64,000 nucleotides of DNA. Origin: Berkiella sp963829835 (lineage in GTDB: Bacteria > Pseudomonadota > Gammaproteobacteria > Berkiellales > Berkiellaceae). Position numbers and translations under genes: made by a program. Below are positions 54,387-61,393 of the stretch, in pieces. The stretch lies in assembly GCA_963829835.1 (NCBI GenBank), contig CAWHKC010000004.1, forward strand, positions 2,046,001-2,110,000, in the 5' to 3' direction. The notes beneath the pieces were generated by a model. The model was given only the letters and a program-made list of their open reading frames with translations, ran no database searches and was not told where the DNA came from. How positions within the stretch are numbered: the stretch's first letter is position 1; every line of letters starts with the position of its first letter.

Positions 54387-55223
54387 ATGAATCAAGTGCT
54401 TGATTCAATTGTGGCATGTCCCCATTGCGACGCACCCTTAATTAAAAACGATAAATATTATGCCTGCGCTAATCGCCATCAATTTGATAAAGCTCGCCAA
54501 GGTTATGTCAATCTTTTGGTTGTTAATCAAAAGAAAACGGCCAATCCCGGTGATAATAAAGAAATGATTCAATCGCGCTTGGCGTTTTTAAACAAGGACT
54601 TTTATTTAGGTATTGCAACAGCGCTACAGGGTTTGATATCCAGCCAATCTCTTCGGATTCTAGATAGCGGCTGTGGCGAGGGCTATTATTTACGATCTTT
54701 GAGTGAAAAGTTTCCTCATCATGATTACTACGGTGTGGATATCTCTAAAGAAGCTATCAAATATGCAGCGTCTGCAAGTAAGAATATATCTTGGTTTGTC
54801 GGCAGCGTGGTTCGATTACCCTTTTTTGCGCAATCGCTAGATGTTGTCACAGCCATCTTTGCGCCACATGATTTTAAAGAATTTCATCGGGTTTTGAACG
54901 AGCAGGGCAGGCTTATTCTTTGTGCACCAGAGCATAACCATTTAATTGAATTAAGAAATAGTTTATTTGATACCGTAACATTCAAAGTTCAAGATAAAAT
55001 GTTGGATTTGGCGAATGAACATTTTGAATTAGATCAGACTGTTCCTGTTCAGTATCAATGTGAATTAACAACCAAAGAAGATATTCGTCATTTACTCACC
55101 ATGACACCCTTTTATTTTAAATCTTCAAAAGAGCAGCAGGATAAAGTCTTTGCACTAGATGCACTTACCGTGACGGTAGATGTGAAATTTTGGGTGTTTA
55201 GTAAAAATAAGCATAAGATTTGA
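54387..55223 (+). CDS. rlmA: 23S rRNA (guanine-N1)-methyltransferase RlmA
   Basis: About 278 residues. An N-terminal zinc finger (VACPHCDAPL and YYACANRHQFDKARQGYVNL) is followed by a Rossmann methyltransferase with SAM motif ILDSGCGEGYYLRSL and YYGVDISKEAIKYAASAS. It methylates G745 of 23S rRNA in helix 35 in E. coli. It begins 4 bases after feoB and probably shares its message; GTG 54384 is an alternative start one codon earlier. Confidence 0.92.
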   Translation: MNQVLDSIVACPHCDAPLIKNDKYYACANRHQFDKARQGYVNLLVVNQKKTANPGDNKEMIQSRLAFLNKDFYLGIATALQGLISSQSLRILDSGCGEGYYLRSLSEKFPHHDYYGVDISKEAIKYAASASKNISWFVGSVVRLPFFAQSLDVVTAIFAPHDFKEFHRVLNEQGRLILCAPEHNHLIELRNSLFDTVTFKVQDKMLDLANEHFELDQTVPVQYQCELTTKEDIRHLLTMTPFYFKSSKEQQDKVFALDALTVTVDVKFWVFSKNKHKI

Positions 55224-55224
55224 G

Positions 55225-55938
55225 GTGCGTTATATGTATTTTCGTTATTATTTATCAGATGCAAAAGAAAATAATACACTAGAAACATTGGTGGATGTGC
55301 TTATACTATCGACACAATTAAGCAATTTTGAACTTAAAGATTTTTTATTATCTTGCTTTGATCGAATGAAAAATGGTGAGATTATTGATTTGTCTCTTAA
55401 AGTCATTAATCAATATTGCCAAATACTAACTGATGATTTATATAAAGCAATTGGAGATCAAGGTCGTCAAGAAGAGGCTCAAAGAATTAGCAAGATTTTG
55501 TATAGCCTCGAAGAATTAAAGCGATCATTGAATGCGCAGTCAATCCGGATGAGATCTGGATTATCGGTTAATAACCCGCCACCCTATTTTGAAATAACCA
55601 ATGAAGAATATGCCTTATATGTAAAATATAAAGACATGGCTAGTTGCTTTCAAGAGTTTTTTAGTGAATTCAAAGCGCAGGGGCAAGCTAATTCAAGATC
55701 ACGAAAACACCGTATGGGAAGTAAATTGAAGTATGAGTACCTTCTGCCAGAAGAACGTATGGATAGCACTGATGAAGATGATGTGGAGATTGAAATTGTA
55801 GAGGATACCACACAATCTCAAGCTGTTTTGACGCAATTTGAAAAATCAACCTTGCAGCCAATTGCATCAAGTTCGACCTCTAGCGCTTCTTCTGATGAAT
55901 TTATCCTCAGGTATCCTGTCCTTAAGCGCATTAAATAA
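55225..55938 (+). CDS. Hypothetical protein with acidic, Ser-rich tail
   Basis: 237 residues from GTG 55225 (or ATG 55234). The first 155 residues look globular and helical (TLETLVDVLILSTQLSNFEL, then YFEITNEEYALYVKYKDMAS). The last 80 are low-complexity, acidic then serine-rich (DEDDVEIEIVEDTTQSQ, ASSSTSSASSDEF). No signal peptide or membrane segment is present, and I recognise no family. It begins one base after the rlmA stop and is followed by a strong terminator, so it is the last gene of the feoAB-rlmA run. Confidence 0.72.
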   Translation: MRYMYFRYYLSDAKENNTLETLVDVLILSTQLSNFELKDFLLSCFDRMKNGEIIDLSLKVINQYCQILTDDLYKAIGDQGRQEEAQRISKILYSLEELKRSLNAQSIRMRSGLSVNNPPPYFEITNEEYALYVKYKDMASCFQEFFSEFKAQGQANSRSRKHRMGSKLKYEYLLPEERMDSTDEDDVEIEIVEDTTQSQAVLTQFEKSTLQPIASSSTSSASSDEFILRYPVLKRIK

Positions 55939-55956
55939 AAAAGTGATTGTCAAAAA

Positions 55957-55975
55957 AAGGGGCCAATAGCCCCTT
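55957..55975. terminator. Bidirectional Rho-independent terminator
   Basis: AAGGGGC at 55957-55963 and GCCCCTT at 55969-55975 form a 7-bp stem with a 5-base loop. It is followed by TCTTTATT in the plus direction and TTTTTTTG in the minus direction. It lies between the convergent gene ending at 55938 and the HU gene ending at 56002, and should serve both. Confidence 0.85.
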
Positions 55976-56001
55976 CTTTATTCAACTAAATAGTCAACAG
56001 C

Positions 56002-56484
56002 TTACGCAGCCATTGCTTTAAGTTGTTTCAATGCACGGATTTTAACACGACGGCTAGCAGGTTTAGCTTTGAACATCATGGTTTCACCGGTGAAAGGATT
56101 AACGCCTTGACGCGCTTTGGTAGCAGGTTTCTTGATCACGAGGATTTTGAACATGCCAGGCCATGAGAACATTTCTGGGCCGGATTTTAGTAAATGAGCT
56201 TCGATGATATGACCAACAGCTTCCATCATAGCAGCAACGTCTTTTCTAGCTACGCCGGTGCGTTCAGCAATTTCAGACATTAATTGGGATTTGCTAAAAG
56301 GTTTACGACCAACTGAAACGGGTCCTTTTTTCGTAGCAGCAGCTGCTGGCTTAGCTGCACGTTTAGCAGTAGCACGCTTCACAGCGCCACGCTTAGCGGC
56401 TTTAGGGCCTTTCCGAGCCATTACTTTTTTGGCCTTTGGAGCCTTCCGTTTAGCCTTAGTTGCTGATTTCTTTTTCGCAGCCAT
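56002..56484 (-). CDS. HU-family DNA-binding protein with histone H1-like N-terminal tail
   Basis: 160 residues. The first about 65 are Lys/Ala/Arg-rich (MAAKKKSATKAKRKAPKAKK and onward), like the tails of eukaryotic H1 or Chlamydia Hc proteins. Residues about 68-155 are an HU/IHF domain (FSKSQLMSEIAERTGVARKD, then GVNPFTGETMMFKAKPASRR). I start at ATG 56484, preceded by AAGGAGAG; the longer frame adds eight residues. It probably compacts the nucleoid. Such extended HU proteins occur in Coxiella/Legionella relatives among others. The gene is monocistronic, with its own promoter and terminator. Confidence 0.93.
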   Translation of the reverse strand: MAAKKKSATKAKRKAPKAKKVMARKGPKAAKRGAVKRATAKRAAKPAAAATKKGPVSVGRKPFSKSQLMSEIAERTGVARKDVAAMMEAVGHIIEAHLLKSGPEMFSWPGMFKILVIKKPATKARQGVNPFTGETMMFKAKPASRRVKIRALKQLKAMAA

Positions 56485-56531
56485 TATTAGTACTCTCCTT
56501 AGTGACACACTTGTGAAAAAAAATTTCTGTT

Positions 56532-56545
56532 AGCGTTTTAACGCT
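56532..56545. promoter_or_regulatory. Palindromic operator candidate upstream of the HU gene
   Basis: AGCGTT at 56532-56537 and AACGCT at 56540-56545 form a perfect 14-bp palindrome, about 50 bases before the HU start. It overlaps the likely -10/start region of a minus-strand promoter (TTGATA near 56572, TATAGC near 56548). It may bind a regulator or the HU protein itself. Confidence 0.4.
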
Positions 56546-56585
56546 ATAAAGATAGCATACTTTATATCAAAAAGTAGCTACTTAA

Positions 56586-57872
56586 TCAAAAACCTAATGC
56601 ATGAGCTAACAAAGTTACCGGATGGGCAACTTTTATTAAAGGATATTCCTTTTTTACCTGTCTTTGAAGATGTAATGCACAACCTACATTGGTTGTTGCT
56701 ATAAAGTTAACTTGGTTATTACCTAATTCTGATAGTAATTGTTGTGCTAATTGCGATGCTATGTCTGGATGATCCAACATATAAGTACCTGCTGCGCCAC
56801 AACAGTGGGGGGAGGTGAAAGTTTTGCAGGACAATTCGGGTATTCTTGCTAATAGTTGTAAGGGATCTGTCGGTGATTTCAACACATTACGACGGGTACA
56901 AGGCGTATGCAAAATAATCTGCGTCGCTAAGCATTCAGGTTTTACATCGCTTGGCCACTCACATTTTTGTATAAAGGTGACAATATCGGTCACTTTTGAT
57001 GAAAAGGCTTTTAGGTTTTCGTCTTTTGAATCAGATAATGAACTAAAATGTGAACCTACTTCTTGTAACACAGCGCTACAACCGGTAGCAGTCGTAATAA
57101 TGTAATCAATCTTTTGATCAAATGCTTTGCTATTTTGCTGGGCCAGGCGATACGCTTCTTTTAAATCACCGGCATGGGTTGCAATGGCGCCACAACAGGT
57201 TTGTGAAGTGGGCACATGTACTTGCATCCCTAGGCGTCGTAATACAAAAATGCTTGCTGCCAGTGTTTCTTGATCGGTAAGAGAAGAAATGCAGCCCGTA
57301 AAGAGCATCACACTGCCCCGTTTGGGGCCAATTGGTTCATATAACGGCTGAAAATTCATTGGTTTAGAAACGGATGGCATCAATTGATCTAAAGATTGTA
57401 AGCCGAAAAGAGTGGGGAGCTTTAAAAAACGCGCTAACTGGCGCAGGCCACATTTTTGTATAAGCCACAATGCCCAATGTAAGCTGCGTTGATAGGCTGG
57501 CTTTACTAAGATCCAACTTAAAAATCTGGTAGTGAACGGTGGCTTAGGCAAAGGGCCTTGATGTGGCAATTCCTTTAATAAAGCTCGACCTAAAGTCAGC
57601 AACTGACCATATTCAACATGCGCTGGGCAAACACGTTCACAAGCGCGACATCCAAGACATTGATCAAGATGGATTTGGGCTTTTGCTGTGAGCGGTAATT
57701 TTTCTTGGGCAAGCGCTTGAAACAACGCAATCCGACCACGAGGCGATTCATTTTCATCTTTGGTCAGTTCGTAAGTTGGGCAATGCGGTAAGCAGAGCGC
57801 ACATTTAACACATTGGCTTGCAAGCCCATTCACTATTTGAGCTTCTTGCTTTGGATTTTCAGTGATAGCCAT
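56586..57872 (-). CDS. glcF: Fe-S oxidoreductase, GlcF-like (glycolate oxidase iron-sulfur subunit)
   Basis: 428 residues. Two 4Fe-4S ferredoxin motifs use Cys21-24-27-31 and Cys72-75-78-82. Two CCG domains follow, with TSQTCCGAIATHAGDLKEAY and SPHCCGAAGTYMLDHPDIAS. This matches GlcF, which passes electrons from glycolate oxidation to the respiratory chain. The FAD subunits GlcD and GlcE are not adjacent, so a related Fe-S subunit of a different dehydrogenase is possible. It stands as a single gene, divergent from the 2Fe-2S protein. Confidence 0.88.
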   Translation of the reverse strand: MAITENPKQEAQIVNGLASQCVKCALCLPHCPTYELTKDENESPRGRIALFQALAQEKLPLTAKAQIHLDQCLGCRACERVCPAHVEYGQLLTLGRALLKELPHQGPLPKPPFTTRFLSWILVKPAYQRSLHWALWLIQKCGLRQLARFLKLPTLFGLQSLDQLMPSVSKPMNFQPLYEPIGPKRGSVMLFTGCISSLTDQETLAASIFVLRRLGMQVHVPTSQTCCGAIATHAGDLKEAYRLAQQNSKAFDQKIDYIITTATGCSAVLQEVGSHFSSLSDSKDENLKAFSSKVTDIVTFIQKCEWPSDVKPECLATQIILHTPCTRRNVLKSPTDPLQLLARIPELSCKTFTSPHCCGAAGTYMLDHPDIASQLAQQLLSELGNNQVNFIATTNVGCALHLQRQVKKEYPLIKVAHPVTLLAHALGF

Positions 57873-57933
57873 AGAGACTGCCCATATTAGACCCTAGCTG
57901 GTAATATACAACACAGCTCAGCTAGGACCAATT

Positions 57934-58275
57934 ATGTATTATCAACACCAACTTTTCTTTTGTATAAATCAGCGCGCCAGTGGCAAGCGATGTTGCGCCC
58001 AGGGCAATGCGGAAGAGTTACGCGATTATGCCAAGAAGCGATTAAAAAAATTGGGTTTGCATAAAGCTGGCGAATGTCGCGCTAATACAACAAGCTGTTT
58101 GGACCGTTGTGAGCTAGGCCCGGTGTTAGTTATCTACCCAGAAGGTGTGTGGTATCACTACGAAAATACCCACGATATTGATGAAATTATTGACCAGCAT
58201 ATCCTTCAAGGTAAGATAGTGAACAGGCTTTTATTGCCGTCGAGTCCTCCAGACACCCAGAAACCCTCACCCTAA
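57934..58275 (+). CDS. Thioredoxin-like 2Fe-2S ferredoxin
   Basis: 113 residues of the (2Fe-2S) thioredoxin-like ferredoxin family. The conserved cysteines are Cys10 in LFFCINQRASGKRCC, Cys20/21, Cys48 with Cys55, and Cys59 in SCLDRCELGPVLVIYPEG. VWYHYENTHDIDEIIDQHI is the family ending. The last residues (DTQKPSP) and the stop codon lie within a dispersed CCCTCACCCTAACCCTCTCCC-type repeat, so the original C-terminus has been replaced or extended. It probably transfers electrons in the cytoplasm; the partner is unknown. Confidence 0.88.
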   Translation: MYYQHQLFFCINQRASGKRCCAQGNAEELRDYAKKRLKKLGLHKAGECRANTTSCLDRCELGPVLVIYPEGVWYHYENTHDIDEIIDQHILQGKIVNRLLLPSSPPDTQKPSP

Positions 58276-58300
58276 CCCTCTCCCACAAGGGGAGAGGGGA
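58263..58300. repeat. Dispersed palindromic repeat at the ferredoxin 3' end
   Basis: The sequence CCCTCACCCTAACCCTCTCC continues into a hairpin: CCCTCTCCC at 58276-58284 with GGGAGAGGG at 58290-58298. This is a widely seen intergenic repeat type in Proteobacteria. It supplies the last codons and stop of the preceding gene and may act as a terminator-like structure. Confidence 0.7.
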
Positions 58301-58349
58301 CAAGATCTGGAGTATTTAGAGCGATTAGTAAGAAATACACGAATATCCA

Positions 58350-58378
58350 TTGTCACATGGGTGACGGTTTTGTATAAT
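58350..58378 (+). promoter_or_regulatory. Sigma-70 promoter of rplM-rpsI
   Basis: TTGTCA at 58350-58355 and TATAAT at 58373-58378 are separated by exactly 17 bases, near-perfect consensus. It lies 45 bases upstream of the rplM ATG. A strong promoter is expected for a ribosomal protein operon. Confidence 0.88.
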
Positions 58379-58422
58379 TCGCCAACTTTGAGTCTCTATC
58401 ATCCCTTTGGAGTAACAGGTTT

Positions 58423-58854
58423 ATGAGAACCTATGTCGCGAAACCGCAAGACATTAAACGCGATTGGTTTATAGTTGATGCTAAAACGATGCCTATTGGT
58501 CGTATAGCTTCACGTGTTGCTGCTATTTTACGTGGCAAGCACAAAACCATTTATACACCACATGAAGACACTGGCGACGCTGTTGTGATAATCAACGCTG
58601 AGTTAGTGCAATCAACTGGTAAGAAAGAAAAGACCAAAATCTACCATTCTCACTCAGGTTATATTGGTGGAATTAAGGCAGTTACCTTAGAGAAGATGCG
58701 GGCAACTCACCCAGAGCGCATCCTCCAGTTGGCCATCAAGCGGATGTTGCCAAGAGGTCCTTTGGGTAGAAAGATGTTTAAGAAGTTGTGGGTATATGCA
58801 GGGACTGAACACCCTCATCAAGCTCAACAACCAAAAGAATTAACTCTCGTATAA
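58423..58854 (+). CDS. rplM: 50S ribosomal protein L13 (uL13)
   Basis: 143 residues, matching the usual 142. Family landmarks are DWFIVDAKTMPIGRIASRVA near the N-terminus, GDAVVIINAELVQSTGKK, YHSHSGYIGGIKAVTLEKM and AIKRMLPRGPLGRKMFKKLW. It is an early-assembling 50S protein. It forms the standard rplM-rpsI operon with a strong promoter upstream. Confidence 0.98.
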   Translation: MRTYVAKPQDIKRDWFIVDAKTMPIGRIASRVAAILRGKHKTIYTPHEDTGDAVVIINAELVQSTGKKEKTKIYHSHSGYIGGIKAVTLEKMRATHPERILQLAIKRMLPRGPLGRKMFKKLWVYAGTEHPHQAQQPKELTLV

Positions 58855-58874
58855 TTATTAACTTTGGGCAACGC

Positions 58875-59330
58875 ATGACAACAAAACAAGCACAACATTA
58901 TGGAACTGGTCGGCGTAAAACATGCCGAGCGCGTGTTTATTTAAAACGCGGAACCGGGAAAATTATTGTTAATGATAAAACGCTAGAAGATTATTTTGGC
59001 GGCCGTAAAGCGGCTCATATGATCGTCAGACAACCTTTAGTGTTGTTGGAATTGGAAAATAAATTTGATGTCACAGTGAATGTGGCTGGTAGTGGTCCAA
59101 TGGGACAAGCGGGCGCCATTCGTCATGGTATCACCCGTGCCCTTCTTGAATATGATGAAGAAGGTGCAGTGCCTGTTGAAAGCGATGAAGGCGAAGGCGG
59201 ATCAGGTGCTCAATCATTCCGTCGTATTCTTCGTAAAGCAGGCTATGTAACACGTGACTCTCGTGAAGTAGAGCGTAAAAAGGTCGGTCACCGCAAAGCG
59301 CGTAAAGTTGAACAGTACTCTAAACGATAA
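58875..59330 (+). CDS. rpsI: 30S ribosomal protein S9 (uS9) with acidic insertion
   Basis: 151 residues, about 20 longer than E. coli S9 (130). The core is normal: HYGTGRRKTCRARVYLKRGT, MIVRQPLVLLELENKFDVTV, GQAGAIRHGITRALLEYDEE, and the C-terminus VERKKVGHRKARKVEQYSKR, which reaches the P-site tRNA. Between ALLEYDEE and LRKAGYVTRD there is an extra Gly/Glu/Ser-rich stretch, GAVPVESDEGEGGSGAQS, where most bacteria have only a few residues. It is co-transcribed with rplM and followed by a clear terminator. Confidence 0.97.
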   Translation: MTTKQAQHYGTGRRKTCRARVYLKRGTGKIIVNDKTLEDYFGGRKAAHMIVRQPLVLLELENKFDVTVNVAGSGPMGQAGAIRHGITRALLEYDEEGAVPVESDEGEGGSGAQSFRRILRKAGYVTRDSREVERKKVGHRKARKVEQYSKR

Positions 59331-59342
59331 CAGTTCAGCGAT

Positions 59343-59374
59343 AAAAAAAGGCGGCCTAGGTCGCCTTTTTTTTT
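59343..59374 (+). terminator. Rho-independent terminator of rplM-rpsI
   Basis: AAAAAAAGGCG at 59343-59353 pairs with CGCC plus a T-run at 59362-59374 around an 8-base loop. It starts 12 bases after the rpsI stop. The A/T flanks make it potentially bidirectional. Confidence 0.88.
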
Positions 59375-59401
59375 GCCATTCAGTAAAGATAGAGAATTAT
59401 T

Positions 59402-61030
59402 ATGATTTCAATGACAGAATTATCAATGCACTACGGTTCAAAGTTACTCTTTGACGAAGTGAACTTATTACTATTAACCGGTAAGCGTTATGCGATTGTC
59501 GGCTCTAATGGTTCCGGTAAAAGTACCTTGTTACGCTTAATGATGCTGGAAGAAACGCCAAGTCTTGGTGAAATTTCCGTACCCAAGGGGATGAATGTTG
59601 GTTGGGTTAACCAAGATCAATTTCGTTTTGAAGATGTTAGAGTGTTGGATGTTGTTATCCAAGGAAAAGCGGAATTGTGGAAAGCTTTAGAAGAAAAAGA
59701 AGAGCTATTAACCGGGGAATGGACAGATAGAGCAACCCAACGCTTTAGTGAAATCGAAGAAATGATAGCGCATCATGATGGTTACATGGCTGAAGGGCAG
59801 GCTCATACGCTATTAACAGGACTTGGCATTCCACTTGAAAATCACGAAAAGCCACTCTCATTTCTCTCTGGTGGTTTTAAAATGCGGGTTCTTTTAGCGC
59901 AAGCCTTATTTGGTGCCCCAGATATTCTATTGCTTGATGAGCCAACCAACCATTTGGATATGATTACCATCTGCTGGTTAGAAGAATATTTAATAAATAA
60001 TTTTAAAGGTTTATTAGTGTTTGTTTCGCACGATATTAAATTTTTAAATAATGTGGCCACAAGTATTTTAGATATCGATTATGGTGAAATTCGAGAATAT
60101 CCAGGAAACTATGATAAATTTTTAGTGAATAAAGAAATCATCATGGGGCAAAAGCTTCAAGAAAAGAAAAATCTTGAAGATAAAATTGCTAACTTGCAAA
60201 AATTTGTCGATAGATTTAAAGCGAAAGCTTCCAAAGCCACACAAGCCAGATCTCGCGTTAAGATGATTGATAAAATAGAATTGCCCGATATTAAAAATTC
60301 TTCCAGAATTGCACCTCACTTTGATTTTCAATGCAAAAGACCTTCTGGCAAGCAAGTGTTGATAGCTTCGAAAATATCAAAATCTTTTGGCGAAAAACAA
60401 GTCTTAAAAGATGTCAAAGTGGATATTAAACGTGGCGAAAAAGTGGCAATTGTTGGTCCAAATGGTATCGGTAAATCAACCTTTTTAAAAATTATTCTAG
60501 GCCTTGTCCAACAAGATACCGGAACGGTTGAATGGGGATATGAAACCCAAACGGCTTATTTTGCCCAAGATCATCATGAAGCCTTAAAAGACAATGTAAC
60601 AGTCATGGAATGGCTTTCTCATGAAGCCTCCAGTGAAACCAGCGTTAAAATTCGTCATATGCTGGGACAAGTTTTATTTGTGAAAGATGAAGTGGAAAAA
60701 AGCATCTTGCAGATAAGTGGGGGTGAGGCAGCGCGTTTATTATTGGCTAATATTATGCTAGCTAAACCAAATGTGCTGATCATGGATGAGCCAACCAACC
60801 ACTTAGATGTGGAAAGTATTGAAGCTCTGGGCAAAGCCTTAAAAGCCTATCCAGGCACCTTATTGCTGGTTAGCCATGATAGACATTTTGTGAATCAAGT
60901 GGCCACTAGAGTAATTGCCATTACCAAGCAAGGCATCAAAGACTTTAAGGGCAGCTATATGGAATATTTAAAGTACTATCAAGAGGATTATTTAAATGTG
61001 GAATTTTTAGCAGGTAAGGGAAAAAAGTAA
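59402..61030 (+). CDS. ABC-F family ATPase (YbiT/Uup-type translation factor)
   Basis: 542 residues with two ABC domains and no membrane segments. Domain 1 has Walker A YAIVGSNGSGKSTLLRLMM, signature LSGGFKMRVLLAQAL and Walker B LLLDEPTNHLDM. Domain 2 has Walker A VAIVGPNGIGKSTFLKIILG, signature ISGGEAARLLLANIM and VLIMDEPTNHLDVESIEALG. The linker (about 240-300) is charged, as in ABC-F factors that bind the ribosomal E site. The composition fits the YbiT subgroup; exact subgroup is uncertain. The last 17 codons are duplicated at 61172-61222 with only synonymous changes. Confidence 0.92.
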   Translation: MISMTELSMHYGSKLLFDEVNLLLLTGKRYAIVGSNGSGKSTLLRLMMLEETPSLGEISVPKGMNVGWVNQDQFRFEDVRVLDVVIQGKAELWKALEEKEELLTGEWTDRATQRFSEIEEMIAHHDGYMAEGQAHTLLTGLGIPLENHEKPLSFLSGGFKMRVLLAQALFGAPDILLLDEPTNHLDMITICWLEEYLINNFKGLLVFVSHDIKFLNNVATSILDIDYGEIREYPGNYDKFLVNKEIIMGQKLQEKKNLEDKIANLQKFVDRFKAKASKATQARSRVKMIDKIELPDIKNSSRIAPHFDFQCKRPSGKQVLIASKISKSFGEKQVLKDVKVDIKRGEKVAIVGPNGIGKSTFLKIILGLVQQDTGTVEWGYETQTAYFAQDHHEALKDNVTVMEWLSHEASSETSVKIRHMLGQVLFVKDEVEKSILQISGGEAARLLLANIMLAKPNVLIMDEPTNHLDVESIEALGKALKAYPGTLLLVSHDRHFVNQVATRVIAITKQGIKDFKGSYMEYLKYYQEDYLNVEFLAGKGKK

Positions 61031-61064
61031 TCAAGCAATTTCTCCAGCCGCGATGGGGGATTGA

Positions 61065-61169
61065 AAAGGGGGAGAATCGCAATTCTCCCCCTTTGCCGCA
61101 AGCACGAATTTATTTCGTGCGCAGCGTAAAAAAACAAGGAAGTAGTGCCCGCTAATAGCGGGAACTACT
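61065..61169. repeat. Three consecutive hairpins
   Basis: Hairpin 1: AAAGGGGGAGAAT at 61065-61077 with ATTCTCCCCCTTT at 61082-61094 (13 bp, 4-base loop). Hairpin 2: GCACGAA at 61102-61108 with TTCGTGC at 61114-61120. Hairpin 3: AGTAGT at 61141-61146 plus CCCGCT at 61148-61153, with AGCGGG at 61157-61162 plus ACTACT at 61164-61169. The composite looks like an inserted palindromic element; the first could also terminate the ABC-F transcript. Confidence 0.75.
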
Positions 61170-61171
61170 GG

Positions 61172-61222
61172 CAAGAGGATTATTTAAATGTGGAATTTTT
61201 AGCAGGCAAAGGCAAAAAGTAG
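61172..61222 (+). pseudogene. Duplicated 3' tail of the ABC-F gene
   Basis: Fifty-one bases encode QEDYLNVEFLAGKGKK plus a stop, identical in protein to the end of the ABC-F gene at 60980-61030. The two copies differ at four bases, all third codon positions (GGT/GGC, AAG/AAA, GGA/GGC, TAA/TAG). It has no start codon or upstream domain and is a gene fragment. Confidence 0.92.
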
Positions 61223-61246
61223 CTAGATCTTAATTCTTCAGTTTTG

Positions 61247-61273
61247 TAGGGTGGGCTAAGCTTTTAGCGTGCC
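61247..61273. repeat. Decayed copy of the GTAGGGTGGGC repeat
   Basis: TGTAGGGTGGGCTAAGC...TTAGCGTGCCCTCC resembles one arm of the element at 4659-4734, with several substitutions and an insertion in the middle. It shows that the repeat family is dispersed in this genome. Confidence 0.55.
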
Positions 61274-61393
61274 CTCCATCTGTTATCACATCTTCATATT
61301 TCCGTGCATATTCACTTCAAATAACGGAACTTTTTCTAGTCATCCTTAATCTTAATTTTATAAAGCTGTTTTTCTAATGTTCAGGGGTTAGTT

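Larger units (their letters stand above)
61031..61393. other. Intergenic region with hairpins, gene-tail copy and repeat remnant
   Basis: This 363-base gap holds, in order: three hairpins (about 61065-61169), a duplicated 51-base tail of the ABC-F gene (61172-61222), and a decayed GTAGGGTGGGC-type repeat (about 61247-61273). After these comes plain AT-rich sequence leading to the next gene, with AGGGG as its ribosome site. No gene is evident. Confidence 0.7.
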
